Assembly (NCBI GenBank): GCA_040754475.1
Contig: JBFMCN010000072.1
Location: forward strand, 1 to 43,964
From: JAJPHY01 sp040754475
Lineage (GTDB): Bacteria > Actinomycetota > UBA4738 > HRBIN12
Direction of reading: 5' to 3'
DNA: 43,964 bases
Under the pieces are notes generated by a model. It saw only the letters and a program-made list of their open reading frames with translations, was not told where the DNA came from and searched no databases. Positions 28,290 to 36,341 of the stretch are shown piece by piece. The position numbers and the translations under genes were made by a program. How positions within the stretch are numbered: position 1 is the first letter of the stretch; the number at the start of each line of letters is the position of its first letter.

Positions 28290-30167
28290 TTACAGGTGGG
28301 GCTCCGCCTCCACCCTGGTCACCACGCCGCGCTCCGCGAGCACACGCATCGTCCGACCGAAGAACGCGATGTCGCCAGGATCGAGCGCGACCAAGCATAC
28401 CGTTTCGTTCTCGAACGCCGAAACGAGCAGCGTCTTGGGGCGGAGCGCGCCGAGCTGGGCCTCCAGCCCCGTCCGCCCCACCACCCGGAATACCGGGGCT
28501 CCGACGGAGAACCCGGCCTCGGCAAGACGCGGCGTCTCCGCCCGGTGGAAGCGCTCGGGCTTGCCCGCCACCAGCGCCTGAACGGCCGCGTCGTTCGGAT
28601 GCGCCGTCTGGACGATCACGCGACCGTCCGGTCGCGCCCACGCCGCGGCTTCCATCCAAGACGCGAGAGCGCGCCCCCGAGCGGCCAGCCCCGGCCTCCT
28701 CGCGGCCAGGTCCGCATCGAGGATGCCCACGAGGTCCAGCCCCGCCAGGTCGAAGTCCTTCACCGCCTCTATGCCTCCAACGAGGATCTCCGCCCCGCCG
28801 ACCGGCCTGGGAGCCTCGCCACGACCGATCCTTCGGACCGGAACCGAGGCGATCCTTCCCGCCCACTCCTCCACGCGCTCGGCCCCGCCGCGTGCGATCC
28901 CGAAGTCCGACGCGCCGCAGTTCGCGCAGAGGCCGTCTACCTCACACACCGCACACCGGATCCGCCCCTCCTCCGCTCGCACGAGGCCGCCACAGGCCGC
29001 GCATGCAGCAGGCTCCCCGCAGGCTCGGCAGACCCGCGCAACTCCGTATCCGGGCAGCGGGGCGAACAGGAACGCGCGGCGCGCCGACTTCAGCGCCGAG
29101 ACGAGCCGCGGCGCGCGTCCCTCGGGTCCCGGCCGCACGACCTCGACCGCCGGCCAGCGTCGCTCCTGCGGCTCGACCGCTTTGTGCTTCACCGCCGTCG
29201 TCTCGAGCGATGGGCACATGGCCGACATCACGCAGGCTCCTCCTATAAGCGAAGCGCGAGTGAGCGCGACGTCCCGGACGTGGTAGTAGGGCGAGCGCTC
29301 CTCTCGGTGCATCGCGTGGCTCTCGCGAGAGACGAAGATCAGGCCCAGGTGCGGAACCGGCGCGAAGACCGCCGCCCGTGTGCCGACCACGCAGCGGTAC
29401 CGACCCCCCCGGATGTCGAGCCACATCCTGTAGCGCTCGCGCTTGCTCCCCCCGAGGAACACAGCCACGGTGTCGCCGAACGTGTTCTGCACCGCCGCCG
29501 CCGTCGCCGGCATCGGTTCCGCCTCCGGAACAAGCACCAGCGCCGTACGCCCCGCCATCACTGCGGCTCCCACGCTCTCCAGGGCGACGCTCACCTCATC
29601 CTCGGGAGCGGGCCGCACGACGAACGCCCCCGTGCCCTCCGAGATGGCGGCCAGCATCTCCAGCCCGCTGCCGTAGGAAGCCAGCCGGGGCCCGCCCAGA
29701 GGCCGGGCTGAGGCCGGGAAGCGGACGGCATGGCCGCCGGAGCCCGCTCCGCCGGACTCCCACGCGATTTCCTCCGACGCCACGCGGGGTGGATGCGACC
29801 TGGCGATGACCGAGGCGAGAGGGGCGACGTACCGTCCGCTCACCCAGCGGAGCAGGTCCAGCATCGTCTCGTCGAAGAACCGGACGGCCGACACGAGCTT
29901 CCTGACCTTCAGCGTCCGCGCAGGACGGTCGTCTGTCGGCCCGAGAACCCAGCCACGAACAAGCTTGCCGTGGAAAGGGATCTGCACGAGTGACCCGACA
30001 CCGGCTCCGAGGTCGTCGGAGAGGTCGTAGGTGAAGTCGCGGTCGAGCGACAGAAGCGGACGATCCACACAGACGGCGACTGGGCCCGAGAGGATGCGCT
30101 CGGACTCTTCGCGTCCGGCGCTTCTCGCTTCGCCGGCTCTGCTACTCGAACGCGCGGCGGAGCTCAT
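28290..30167 (-). CDS. priA: PriA-like primosomal protein N' lacking helicase motifs
   Basis: Replication-restart protein in origin; 625 residues. The 3'-DNA-binding domain (RPLLSLDRDFTYDL, GSLVQIPFHGKLVRGWVLG) and the cysteine zinc site (CRACGEPAACAACGG, then CAVCEVDGLCANCG) are kept. The ATPase motifs are not: where PriA has GSGKTE this protein reads RPAPEDEV (about 185-192), and the DEEH box reads SRESH (280-284), although LVLVPEAE and SPYYHVRDVAL align around them. Such PriA forms are known in actinobacteria and probably lack helicase activity. The start is uncertain: ATG at 30167, overlapping metK by 26 bases, keeps the first conserved strand; GTG at 30068 would cut it. Confidence 0.87.
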   Translation of the reverse strand: MSSAARSSSRAGEARSAGREESERILSGPVAVCVDRPLLSLDRDFTYDLSDDLGAGVGSLVQIPFHGKLVRGWVLGPTDDRPARTLKVRKLVSAVRFFDETMLDLLRWVSGRYVAPLASVIARSHPPRVASEEIAWESGGAGSGGHAVRFPASARPLGGPRLASYGSGLEMLAAISEGTGAFVVRPAPEDEVSVALESVGAAVMAGRTALVLVPEAEPMPATAAAVQNTFGDTVAVFLGGSKRERYRMWLDIRGGRYRCVVGTRAAVFAPVPHLGLIFVSRESHAMHREERSPYYHVRDVALTRASLIGGACVMSAMCPSLETTAVKHKAVEPQERRWPAVEVVRPGPEGRAPRLVSALKSARRAFLFAPLPGYGVARVCRACGEPAACAACGGLVRAEEGRIRCAVCEVDGLCANCGASDFGIARGGAERVEEWAGRIASVPVRRIGRGEAPRPVGGAEILVGGIEAVKDFDLAGLDLVGILDADLAARRPGLAARGRALASWMEAAAWARPDGRVIVQTAHPNDAAVQALVAGKPERFHRAETPRLAEAGFSVGAPVFRVVGRTGLEAQLGALRPKTLLVSAFENETVCLVALDPGDIAFFGRTMRVLAERGVVTRVEAEPHL

Positions 30168-31329
30168 CCGCGCGATCGACCGCCTCCCACGGGAACTCCT
30201 TGCGTCCGAAGTGCCCGTAGGCTGCCGTTTCCTTGTAGATCGGCCGCCGGAGATCCAGCGTGCGGATGATCGCGGCGGGACGGAAATCGAACGCCTCCGC
30301 CACCACGTCCACGATCTTCGCAGGGTCCGCCTGCTCGGTGCCGAAGGTATCGACGGCGAGCGAGACGGGATGCGCCGTGCCGATCGCGTACGCGACCTGG
30401 ATCTGCAGCCGATCGGCCACACCGGCCGCGACCAGGTTCTTCGCAACGTACCGGGCCATGTAGGAGGCGGAGCGATCGACCTTCGTAGGGTCCTTTCCCG
30501 AGAAGCAGCCGCCGCCGTGAGGTGCCATGCCACCGTACGTGTCGACGACGACCTTCCGTCCAGTGACGCCGGTGTCCGCCTTCGGGCCGCCGATCTCGAA
30601 GCGGCCCGTGGGGTTGACGAGCACCCGTACGCCGGTGGCCTCGACCTCGAACTCCCGGAGCACCGGGTCGATGACCTCGGCGTTCACGTCGGGCGCGAGC
30701 AAGGTCTCGACGTCGACCTCCTCGCGATGCTGGGCGGCTATCAGGATGGTGTCGACGCGGGCGGGCTTCCCGTTCCGATATTCGATAGTCACCTGGCTCT
30801 TGCCATCGGGCCGCAGGTACGGAACGACCCCTGCCTTTCGGACGTCGGCCAGGCGCTTGGCGAGCCGGTGGGCCATCGCGATCGGCATGGGCATCAGCTC
30901 GTCGGTTTCGCGGCACGCGTAGCCGAACATCATCCCCTGGTCGCCGGCGCCGAGGGTGTCGAGCTCATCGGCCGAATGCCCGACGCGGTGCTCCAGGGCA
31001 TCGTCCACTCCACGTGCGATGTCGGGGGACTGTTCCTGGATGGCTGTGACGACGCCGCAGGTCACCCCGTCGAAGCCGGACCTCGCGTCGGTGTAGCCGA
31101 CATCGGTCACGGTGTTGCGGACGACCGAGGGTATGTCGACGTACTCGGAGGTGGTGATCTCGCCGGCCACCATCACCAACCCGGTCGTCACGAGGGTCTC
31201 GCAGGCCACGCGACCCTGGCCGTCCACTTCGAGGATCGCGTCCAGGATCGCGTCCGAGATCTGGTCCGCGAGCTTGTCGGGGTGTCCCTCCGTGACGGAC
31301 TCGGAGGAGAAGAGGTAGGCGCGGCTCAT
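30142..31329 (-). CDS. metK: S-adenosylmethionine synthetase
   Basis: Makes SAM from methionine and ATP. 395 residues. The signatures are SESVTEGHPDKLADQISDA, GAGDQGMMFGYA, and GGGCFSGKDPTKVDRSA, where the usual GGGAFSGKD reads GGGC. Start ATG at 31329, nine bases after TATACT and with no Shine-Dalgarno: probably leaderless. Only 37 bases separate it from coaBC, so there is no room for a SAM riboswitch. Confidence 0.97.
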   Translation of the reverse strand: MSRAYLFSSESVTEGHPDKLADQISDAILDAILEVDGQGRVACETLVTTGLVMVAGEITTSEYVDIPSVVRNTVTDVGYTDARSGFDGVTCGVVTAIQEQSPDIARGVDDALEHRVGHSADELDTLGAGDQGMMFGYACRETDELMPMPIAMAHRLAKRLADVRKAGVVPYLRPDGKSQVTIEYRNGKPARVDTILIAAQHREEVDVETLLAPDVNAEVIDPVLREFEVEATGVRVLVNPTGRFEIGGPKADTGVTGRKVVVDTYGGMAPHGGGCFSGKDPTKVDRSASYMARYVAKNLVAAGVADRLQIQVAYAIGTAHPVSLAVDTFGTEQADPAKIVDVVAEAFDFRPAAIIRTLDLRRPIYKETAAYGHFGRKEFPWEAVDRADELRRAFE

Positions 31330-31338
31330 GACCGCGCG

Positions 31339-31344
31339 AGTATA
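31339..31344 (-). promoter_or_regulatory. Probable -10 element of metK (leaderless type)
   Basis: TATACT, the strongest -10 form in this window (also at infC, the rib operon, mihF and rpoZ), ends 9 bases before the metK ATG, between coaBC and metK. No good -35. Confidence 0.5.
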
Positions 31345-31366
31345 GCCTGCATCGCCGACGCTACCC

Positions 31367-32584
31367 TCAGCGAGCCGTGAGCGCCGCGAGGCGGTTGCAG
31401 ATGGCCGACGCGAGCTCGCGTTTCGTCCAGACCCGGAGGGGTTCGTCCTCCCCACCGGCCGAAAGGATCGCCGCGTGGTTGGTCTCCGACCCGAATCCGG
31501 TGCCCTCCCGCCCGACCTCGTTCACGACGAGGAGGTCGAGCCCCTTGGCTTCGAGCTTCGCACGCCCGGCGGCCTCGAGATCGTCGGTCTCCGCCGCGAA
31601 CCCCACGAGCACGAGCCCGCTCCTGGCGCCGGCAAGCTCGGAGAGGATGTCCGGCGTCGGCACGAGCCGCAGCTCCGGCGGCCCGGCGCCCTTCTTCAGC
31701 TTCGAGTCCGCCGGCTTCTCCGGACGGAAGTCGGCGACGGCAGCAGCCATCACAACTGCGTCGGCTCCGCGCGCGGCCTCGACGACCGCGTCGCGCATCT
31801 CCTCGGCGGTCGTCACGTGGATGATCCGCAGATCCGGTGGAGGCTCGACGGTTCCCGGCCCAACGACGAGCGTGACGTCCGCACCGCGATCGGACGCTTC
31901 CTTCGCGATCGCGAAACCCATCTTCCCCGTCGAGCGGTTGCCCAGGAACCGGACCGGATCGATCGGCTCCCATGTCGGGCCGGCCGTCACGAGAACGGAA
32001 AGGCCCGCGAGGTCCCGCCCCCGAGCAACCGCCATCTCGCAAGCCGCCAGGATCTCCTCGGGCTCCGCGAGACGCCCCATCCCCTCGTCGCCGTGGGCGA
32101 GGGAGCCGCTCCCGGGGCCGACCACGTGCACGCCCCGCTCGACGAGCGCCGCCAGGTTCGCGTGCGTCGCCGGATGCTCCCACATGCCGGTGTGCATCGC
32201 GGGCGCAACCACGAGCGGGCAGCTCGACTCGAGGAGCGTCGAGGACAGCAGGTCGTCGGCGATCCCGGTCGCGAGCTTGGCGAGCAAGTTCGCCGTGGCC
32301 GGTGCGACGACGGCGACGTCCGCCTCGTGCGCAAGACGCACGTGGAGGACCGACCCCGGATCCTCCCAGAGTTCGACGTGCACGGGCCTGCCGGACAGCG
32401 CCGCAAATGTGGCCGGGCCGACGAACCGAGTGGCGGCCTGCGTCATGACGACCTGCACGGAAGCATCCGCCCCGGTGAGCAGGCGCGTCAGAAGGCAGGC
32501 CTTGTACGCGGCGATGCCGCCGGTGACGCCGAGGAGCACCCGGCGCCCCGCGAGCGGGCTACTTGATCCCAACCCCCTCGACAC
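31367..32584 (-). CDS. coaBC: Phosphopantothenoylcysteine decarboxylase / synthetase
   Basis: Two steps of coenzyme A synthesis; 405 residues. The N-terminal CoaC flavoprotein (1-185) has GVTGGIAAYKA, PATANLLAKLATGIADD and APAMHTGMWEHPA (His where E. coli-type enzymes have Asn in PxMNxxMW; this His form is usual in actinobacteria). The CoaB half has VTAGPTWEPIDPVRFLGNRS and AAAVADFRP plus the KLKK ATP/CTP site. GTG at 32584 overlaps rpoZ by 26 bases; a TTG at 32572 is the alternative start. Confidence 0.95.
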   Translation of the reverse strand: MSRGLGSSSPLAGRRVLLGVTGGIAAYKACLLTRLLTGADASVQVVMTQAATRFVGPATFAALSGRPVHVELWEDPGSVLHVRLAHEADVAVVAPATANLLAKLATGIADDLLSSTLLESSCPLVVAPAMHTGMWEHPATHANLAALVERGVHVVGPGSGSLAHGDEGMGRLAEPEEILAACEMAVARGRDLAGLSVLVTAGPTWEPIDPVRFLGNRSTGKMGFAIAKEASDRGADVTLVVGPGTVEPPPDLRIIHVTTAEEMRDAVVEAARGADAVVMAAAVADFRPEKPADSKLKKGAGPPELRLVPTPDILSELAGARSGLVLVGFAAETDDLEAAGRAKLEAKGLDLLVVNEVGREGTGFGSETNHAAILSAGGEDEPLRVWTKRELASAICNRLAALTAR

Positions 32585-32807
32585 GCTCGCCCTGGATCTT
32601 GCCCTCGGAGATCTCCTCGAGAGCGATGGAGAGTGGCTTGTTCCTCAAGCCCCCCGTCTCGACGAGCGGCGGGACGAACTCGCCGCGGCCCTCGCCGAGC
32701 TGGTTGTAGTAGGAGTTGATCTCCCGGGCGCGTTTGGCCGCGAGGATCACGAGGGTGTACTTGGAGTCGACCTGTGCCAGTAGGTCGTCGATCTTCGGCT
32801 CGATCAT
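32559..32807 (-). CDS. rpoZ: RNA polymerase omega subunit
   Basis: Assembly subunit of RNA polymerase, 82 residues from ATG at 32807. KIDDLLAQVDSKYTLVILAA and KRAREINSYYNQL are the conserved core; NKPLSIALEEISEGKI is the typical actinobacterial C-terminal stretch. The start overlaps the gmk stop (ATGA), and a TATACT -10 lies 39 bases upstream, so it can be read through from gmk or started independently. Confidence 0.96.
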   Translation of the reverse strand: MIEPKIDDLLAQVDSKYTLVILAAKRAREINSYYNQLGEGRGEFVPPLVETGGLRNKPLSIALEEISEGKIQGERVEGVGIK

Positions 32808-33448
32808 GGGGGCGTTCGTCCTTGGGTCGGCGATCGGGACGTCTGGAGTATAGCCTCCACCTGCGCTGTTGCCTCGTCCAGACACTCGTTTACCACTACG
32901 TGGTCGAACCAGCCCATCTCGCCCATCTCCTCCTGGGCGGTGGCAAGGCGTAGGGCGAGCTTTTCCTCGTCCTCGGTCCCCCGGGACCTGAGACGCCGTT
33001 CGAGCTCCTCCATCGAGGGCGGAGCGAGGAACACGAGCACAGCCTCCGGAACGCGCGCCTTCACCTGCCGGGCTCCCTGGACATCGATCTCGAGGATCAC
33101 GTCGCGGCCCGCGGCGAGCTCGCGCTCGATCGGCTCGACGGGAGTGCCCGACCTGTGGCCCACAACCAACGCCCACTCGAGAAGCGCGCCCCGGTCGACG
33201 AGATCGTCGAAGCGGCCGTCCGATACGAAGAGATAGTCGACCCCGTGCTCCTCTCCGGGACGGGGCGAACGGGTCGTGACCGAGACGGATAGCCAGATCT
33301 CAGGGTGCTGCTGCAGCACCCGTCTCACGACGGTTCCCTTGCCGACGCCCGAGGGGCCGGCGATCACGAAGAGGATTCCGCGCGGACTCAGCTGTGCGTT
33401 ACTTCTTGGAGAACTCGGCCAGGAGCGAATCGCGCTGCTTCGCACCAA
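32804..33448 (-). CDS. gmk: Guanylate kinase
   Basis: Phosphorylates GMP to GDP. RGILFVIAGPSGVGKGTV holds the P-loop; SVSVTTRSPRPGEEHGVDY and ILEIDVQGARQVKA are the GMP-binding and kinase signatures. The frame from GTG at 33448 (214 residues) overlaps mihF by 50 bases and adds an Arg/Ser-rich tail unlike the family. Homology suggests a start near 33391, where the codon is CTG (product then MSPRGILFV, 195 residues). No other ATG, GTG or TTG lies between, so either a long overlap or a CTG start must be accepted. Confidence 0.92.
   Translation of the reverse strand: MVRSSAIRSWPSSPRSNAQLSPRGILFVIAGPSGVGKGTVVRRVLQQHPEIWLSVSVTTRSPRPGEEHGVDYLFVSDGRFDDLVDRGALLEWALVVGHRSGTPVEPIERELAAGRDVILEIDVQGARQVKARVPEAVLVFLAPPSMEELERRLRSRGTEDEEKLALRLATAQEEMGEMGWFDHVVVNECLDEATAQVEAILQTSRSPTQGRTPP
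32847..32852 (-). promoter_or_regulatory. Possible -10 element of rpoZ, inside gmk
   Basis: TATACT within the gmk 3' end, 39 bases before the rpoZ ATG. The following leader carries AAGGA as a modest ribosome site. No -35 recognised; being inside a gene, it may be chance. Confidence 0.35.
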
Positions 33449-33713
33449 GCCCGCGAATGCGACGGCTCGCGGAGATGTCCAGCTTCTCCATGATCTTCCT
33501 TGCCCGGACCTTCCCCACGCCGGGCAGGGACTCGAGGACGGTGGACACCTTCATCTTCCCAACGGTGTCGTCGTCCTGCTTGGACAGCACGTCCTTCAGC
33601 GCGCGCTTTCCGGACTTCAGCTCGGCTTTGAGCTCGGCTCGTTTGCGGCGGGCTTCCGCGGCCTTCTCCAGAGCCTGCCTGCGCTGTTCCTCGGTCAGGA
33701 CGGGTAGAGGCAT
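33399..33713 (-). CDS. mihF: Integration host factor, actinobacterial type
   Basis: Small basic nucleoid protein, 104 residues from ATG at 33713 (AGGAA upstream). The N-terminal helix (EEQRRQALEKAAEARRKRAE) and the H2TH-like DNA-binding part SLPGVGKVRARKIMEKLDIS followed by RRIRGLGAKQRDSLLAEF match mIHF, a protein confined to actinobacteria and upstream of gmk there too. It supports the taxonomic assignment. It has its own promoter. Confidence 0.95.
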   Translation of the reverse strand: MPLPVLTEEQRRQALEKAAEARRKRAELKAELKSGKRALKDVLSKQDDDTVGKMKVSTVLESLPGVGKVRARKIMEKLDISASRRIRGLGAKQRDSLLAEFSKK

Positions 33714-33751
33714 GACACTCGTTCCTTTCTCGATCGGGGTCGAGTCACGCG

Positions 33752-33780
33752 AGTATAGACATGCCCCCCCTCTTGCAGCA
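33752..33780 (-). promoter_or_regulatory. Promoter of mihF
   Basis: TTGCTG (33780-33775), 17-base spacer, TATACT (33757-33752). Predicted leader about 32 bases containing AGGAAC before the ATG. It lies in the 143-base pyrF-mihF gap, which otherwise shows only a small GC-rich hairpin near pyrF. Confidence 0.5.
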
Positions 33781-33856
33781 ACGCGGTGCAAGCCTGTCAC
33801 CTGCGGTTTCGCCGGGAGCTGAGAACCGCGCGGCCCGGGTCGGCCGAAGGGGCCCG

Positions 33857-34540
33857 TCAGCGGATCGACGACAGGATCGCACGGGCCGCGCCACCCGGGT
33901 CCGGCGAATCCGTGATCGGCCGCCCCACGACGAGGAAATCGGCGCCGGCCTCCACTGCCTCTTGTGGAGTCGTCACGCGAATCTGATCGTGCCCGTCCGA
34001 CCCCGCGGGGCGGATGCCGGGGACGACGAGGCAGAAGTCCTCGCCCATCACGTCCCGGACCGAGGCCACATCCTCGCCTGAGACGACGACGGCCGTCGCA
34101 CCGGCTGCGCGGGCTTCGTACGCGAGCGAGGCCGGCGACGCGAGCCCTTCCCCGGCAAGGCTCGACAGAACCGTCACCGCCGCGACGAGAGGCACCGCGC
34201 AGCCCCCGTCCCGAGCACCTCGCGCAGCACCCCTGACGGCTGCCGCGACCATCCGCTCGCCGCCCAGTGCGTGCACCGTGAGCATCGCGACCCCGAGGCG
34301 CGCGTAGTTGCGCGACGCGCGCTCCACCGTCGTCGGGATGTCGTGGAGCTTCACATCCAGGAAGACCGGCGCGATCGTCCGAAGCCGCCGGATCGCTTCG
34401 GGCCCGTGCGAGGAGAGAAGCTCGAGGCCGACCTTCACGAGACCCACGTGCGGTGCCACCACACGAGCCATCTGCTCCGCGCGATCCAGGTCGGAGACAT
34501 CCAAGGCCACGATGAGAGGCCTCTCGGGCCTGGAGATCAA
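33857..34540 (-). CDS. pyrF: Orotidine 5'-phosphate decarboxylase
   Basis: Last step to UMP. 227 residues. LIVALDVSDLDRAEQM starts the barrel; FLDVKLHDIPTTVERA carries the catalytic Asp-Lys-Asp set; VVPGIRPAGSDGHDQIRV and ADFLVVGRPITDSPDP form the phosphate site. The start is TTG at 34540: GGAGG lies 7 bases upstream and the codon overlaps the pyrD stop (TTGA). This is the group I form, as in Bacillus, unlike the mycobacterial type. Last gene of the pyr operon. Confidence 0.95.
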   Translation of the reverse strand: MISRPERPLIVALDVSDLDRAEQMARVVAPHVGLVKVGLELLSSHGPEAIRRLRTIAPVFLDVKLHDIPTTVERASRNYARLGVAMLTVHALGGERMVAAAVRGAARGARDGGCAVPLVAAVTVLSSLAGEGLASPASLAYEARAAGATAVVVSGEDVASVRDVMGEDFCLVVPGIRPAGSDGHDQIRVTTPQEAVEAGADFLVVGRPITDSPDPGGAARAILSSIR

Positions 34541-35472
34541 GCCGGCCCCTCCGGATGCACCCGCAGCTTCCCTCTGAGGTCGGCCGGTGAGGAGAACCCC
34601 TTCTCCCGAAGGTAGGTGAGGATACCCTGGGCGATCTCGGCTGGCGCCGAGGGGTTCACGAGCGCGGCCGTGCCCACCTGGACGGCCCACGCCCCGGCCA
34701 GGAGGAACTCCACCGCGTCCTCGCCCGTCGTTATGCCCCCGACCCCCATGATGGGCACGTCGGGCAGGGCCCGTGCGACGCTGAACACCGCGCCGACCGC
34801 GATCGGTCGGATCGCAGGGCCTGAGAGCCCGCCAATCGCGGTGGCGAGCCTGGGGCGGAGCTTGCGCACGTCCACCGCCATCGCCGGAACCGAGTCGATC
34901 AACGTCAGCCCGTGTGCGCCGACCCGCACGCACGTTCGCGCCGATTCCACGAGATCCGGGACCAGCGGAGGTAGCTTCGCGAACACTGGGTACCTCGACT
35001 GCCTGGATACCGTCCCCACGACGTCGGCCATCAAGTCCCTACGGGCGTAGAAGGGGATCCCGCCGTGCTGCTCGTCGGCTGCTGACAGGCACACTTCCAG
35101 CGCCGTGATCCCCGACACGTTCTGGAGCGCACTAGCAACCCGCAGGTACTCCTCCAGGCTGGATCCGGCGATCGACACGACCACAGGCACCCCTGTCTTC
35201 ACCAGCCTCGGCAGGTCCGCGACCAAGAAGTCCTTCACGCCTGCGTTCTGCCCGCCCAACGAAGTCAGGATCCCCGAGGGGCTCTCGGCAAGGCGTGGGG
35301 TCGGCGATCCCTTCGCCGCGTCGTAGGTGAGGCTCCTTGTAACCACACCGCCCAGCCGGCGGACGTCGCCAAGACCGCCGGAATCCCGCCCAACGCCATA
35401 GCACCCCGACGCGGCGAGCACGGGCAGGGGGAACACCACCCCATCCAGATCCACCGCGAGACTTCGCCTCAA
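34537..35472 (-). CDS. pyrD: Dihydroorotate dehydrogenase-like protein (PyrD class 1B family) lacking the catalytic motif
   Basis: Family role: oxidises dihydroorotate, with PyrK passing electrons to NAD. 311 residues from TTG at 35472 (overlapping the pyrK stop; GTG 35481 is the alternative). The barrel is recognisable: LAASGCYGVGRD, GSPTPRLAESPSGILTSLGGQN, FAKLPPLV, IGGLSGPAIRPIA, IMGVGGITTGEDAVEFLLAGA. But the active-site motif of the family, NxSCPN, reads CLSAAD (128-133): the catalytic Cys is Ala and both Asn are gone. The Lys of the IKATT-type strand is Arg (TRSLT), and the usual NVAG is SIAG. The frame is intact. Activity as a normal dihydroorotate dehydrogenase is doubtful. Confidence 0.85.
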   Translation of the reverse strand: MRRSLAVDLDGVVFPLPVLAASGCYGVGRDSGGLGDVRRLGGVVTRSLTYDAAKGSPTPRLAESPSGILTSLGGQNAGVKDFLVADLPRLVKTGVPVVVSIAGSSLEEYLRVASALQNVSGITALEVCLSAADEQHGGIPFYARRDLMADVVGTVSRQSRYPVFAKLPPLVPDLVESARTCVRVGAHGLTLIDSVPAMAVDVRKLRPRLATAIGGLSGPAIRPIAVGAVFSVARALPDVPIMGVGGITTGEDAVEFLLAGAWAVQVGTAALVNPSAPAEIAQGILTYLREKGFSSPADLRGKLRVHPEGPA

Positions 35473-36341
35473 TCCGGCCACGAATGCACCACCGGGAAGC
35501 CCTCGGGAGGCGTCTCGAGCACCTTCGGCTCGTCGTTCATCCAGCGCTCCCAGAACACCCTCGCCGGATTGAACACGGGGCCGTCCGTGCACGCGCGCAG
35601 GTTGTCGTACCCGGAACCATCCTTGCGGATCAGCGGAACGACGCATGTGAAGCACAGCCCGAGGCCGCAGGCCATCTGCTCCTCGACTGCGATCTGCGCC
35701 GGGAGCCCCCGCTCGATGCAGAACTCCGCGACGGTGCGGAGCATGCTCCGAGGGCCGGCAGCGTAGACGACCTCGGCTCCGGTCTCGTCTGCCATCCGCG
35801 GCAGCACGTCCACAACGCCGGCCCGCTCTCCCAGACTGCCGTCGGAAGTGACGATGGCGATGGTCTGCGACAGGCGCTTGGCCTCTATCGGCTTGAACAC
35901 GAAGTCCTCGGTCGCGGCACCAACCACCATGTCCACCCGCTTGCCTCGCGCCCGTAGCTCCTGCGCGAGGAAGTAGATGGAAGCGGCGCCCCGGCCCTCC
36001 GACACGAGAAGGCAGTTGGCGAGACGTCTCGGGTATGCGAACGCCTTCCCGAGCGGGCCGATGACATCCAGGAACTGGTGCGCCCTGGCCTCGGCCAGCC
36101 ACGACGTGCCCGGCCCGCGGGGGTCGAATACGAACTCGAGCGTCCCCGCCCACCCGCCGCGGCGCGACGCCTGATGGATCGAGAAATGCCGTCGAAGGAT
36201 GAACTGGCGGTCCGGCGGCATCGCCACCGAGACGAACTGACCCGGCCGCGCCCGCTCCGCTATCTCGGGGGCCACGAGCGTGAGCGAGTGATACGCGCCG
36301 ATCTTGCGTGTGTTCAGGATCTCCGCCCGGACCCGTCTCAT
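35469..36341 (-). CDS. pyrK: Dihydroorotate dehydrogenase electron-transfer subunit
   Basis: FAD and [2Fe-2S] protein that partners PyrD class 1B. 290 residues. The FAD site is RRHFSIH; the NAD domain has LLVSEGRGAASIYFLAQEL; the iron-sulfur cysteines are in QMACGLGLCFTCVVP and RACTDGP. The ferredoxin-reductase fold is complete and the ligands are kept, in contrast to its partner PyrD. About 30 residues longer at the C-terminus than typical. Overlaps carB and pyrD by 4 bases on each side. Confidence 0.94.
   Translation of the reverse strand: MRRVRAEILNTRKIGAYHSLTLVAPEIAERARPGQFVSVAMPPDRQFILRRHFSIHQASRRGGWAGTLEFVFDPRGPGTSWLAEARAHQFLDVIGPLGKAFAYPRRLANCLLVSEGRGAASIYFLAQELRARGKRVDMVVGAATEDFVFKPIEAKRLSQTIAIVTSDGSLGERAGVVDVLPRMADETGAEVVYAAGPRSMLRTVAEFCIERGLPAQIAVEEQMACGLGLCFTCVVPLIRKDGSGYDNLRACTDGPVFNPARVFWERWMNDEPKVLETPPEGFPVVHSWPD

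Noticed and set aside
31330..31366. SAM riboswitch ahead of metK
   Set aside because: Only 37 bases separate coaBC and metK, too few for any known SAM aptamer; a -10 element fills the space.
34537..35472. Frameshift or pseudogene explanation for the missing SCPN motif
   Set aside because: The frame is continuous, flanking family motifs align on both sides of the altered residues, and overlaps with pyrK and pyrF are kept.
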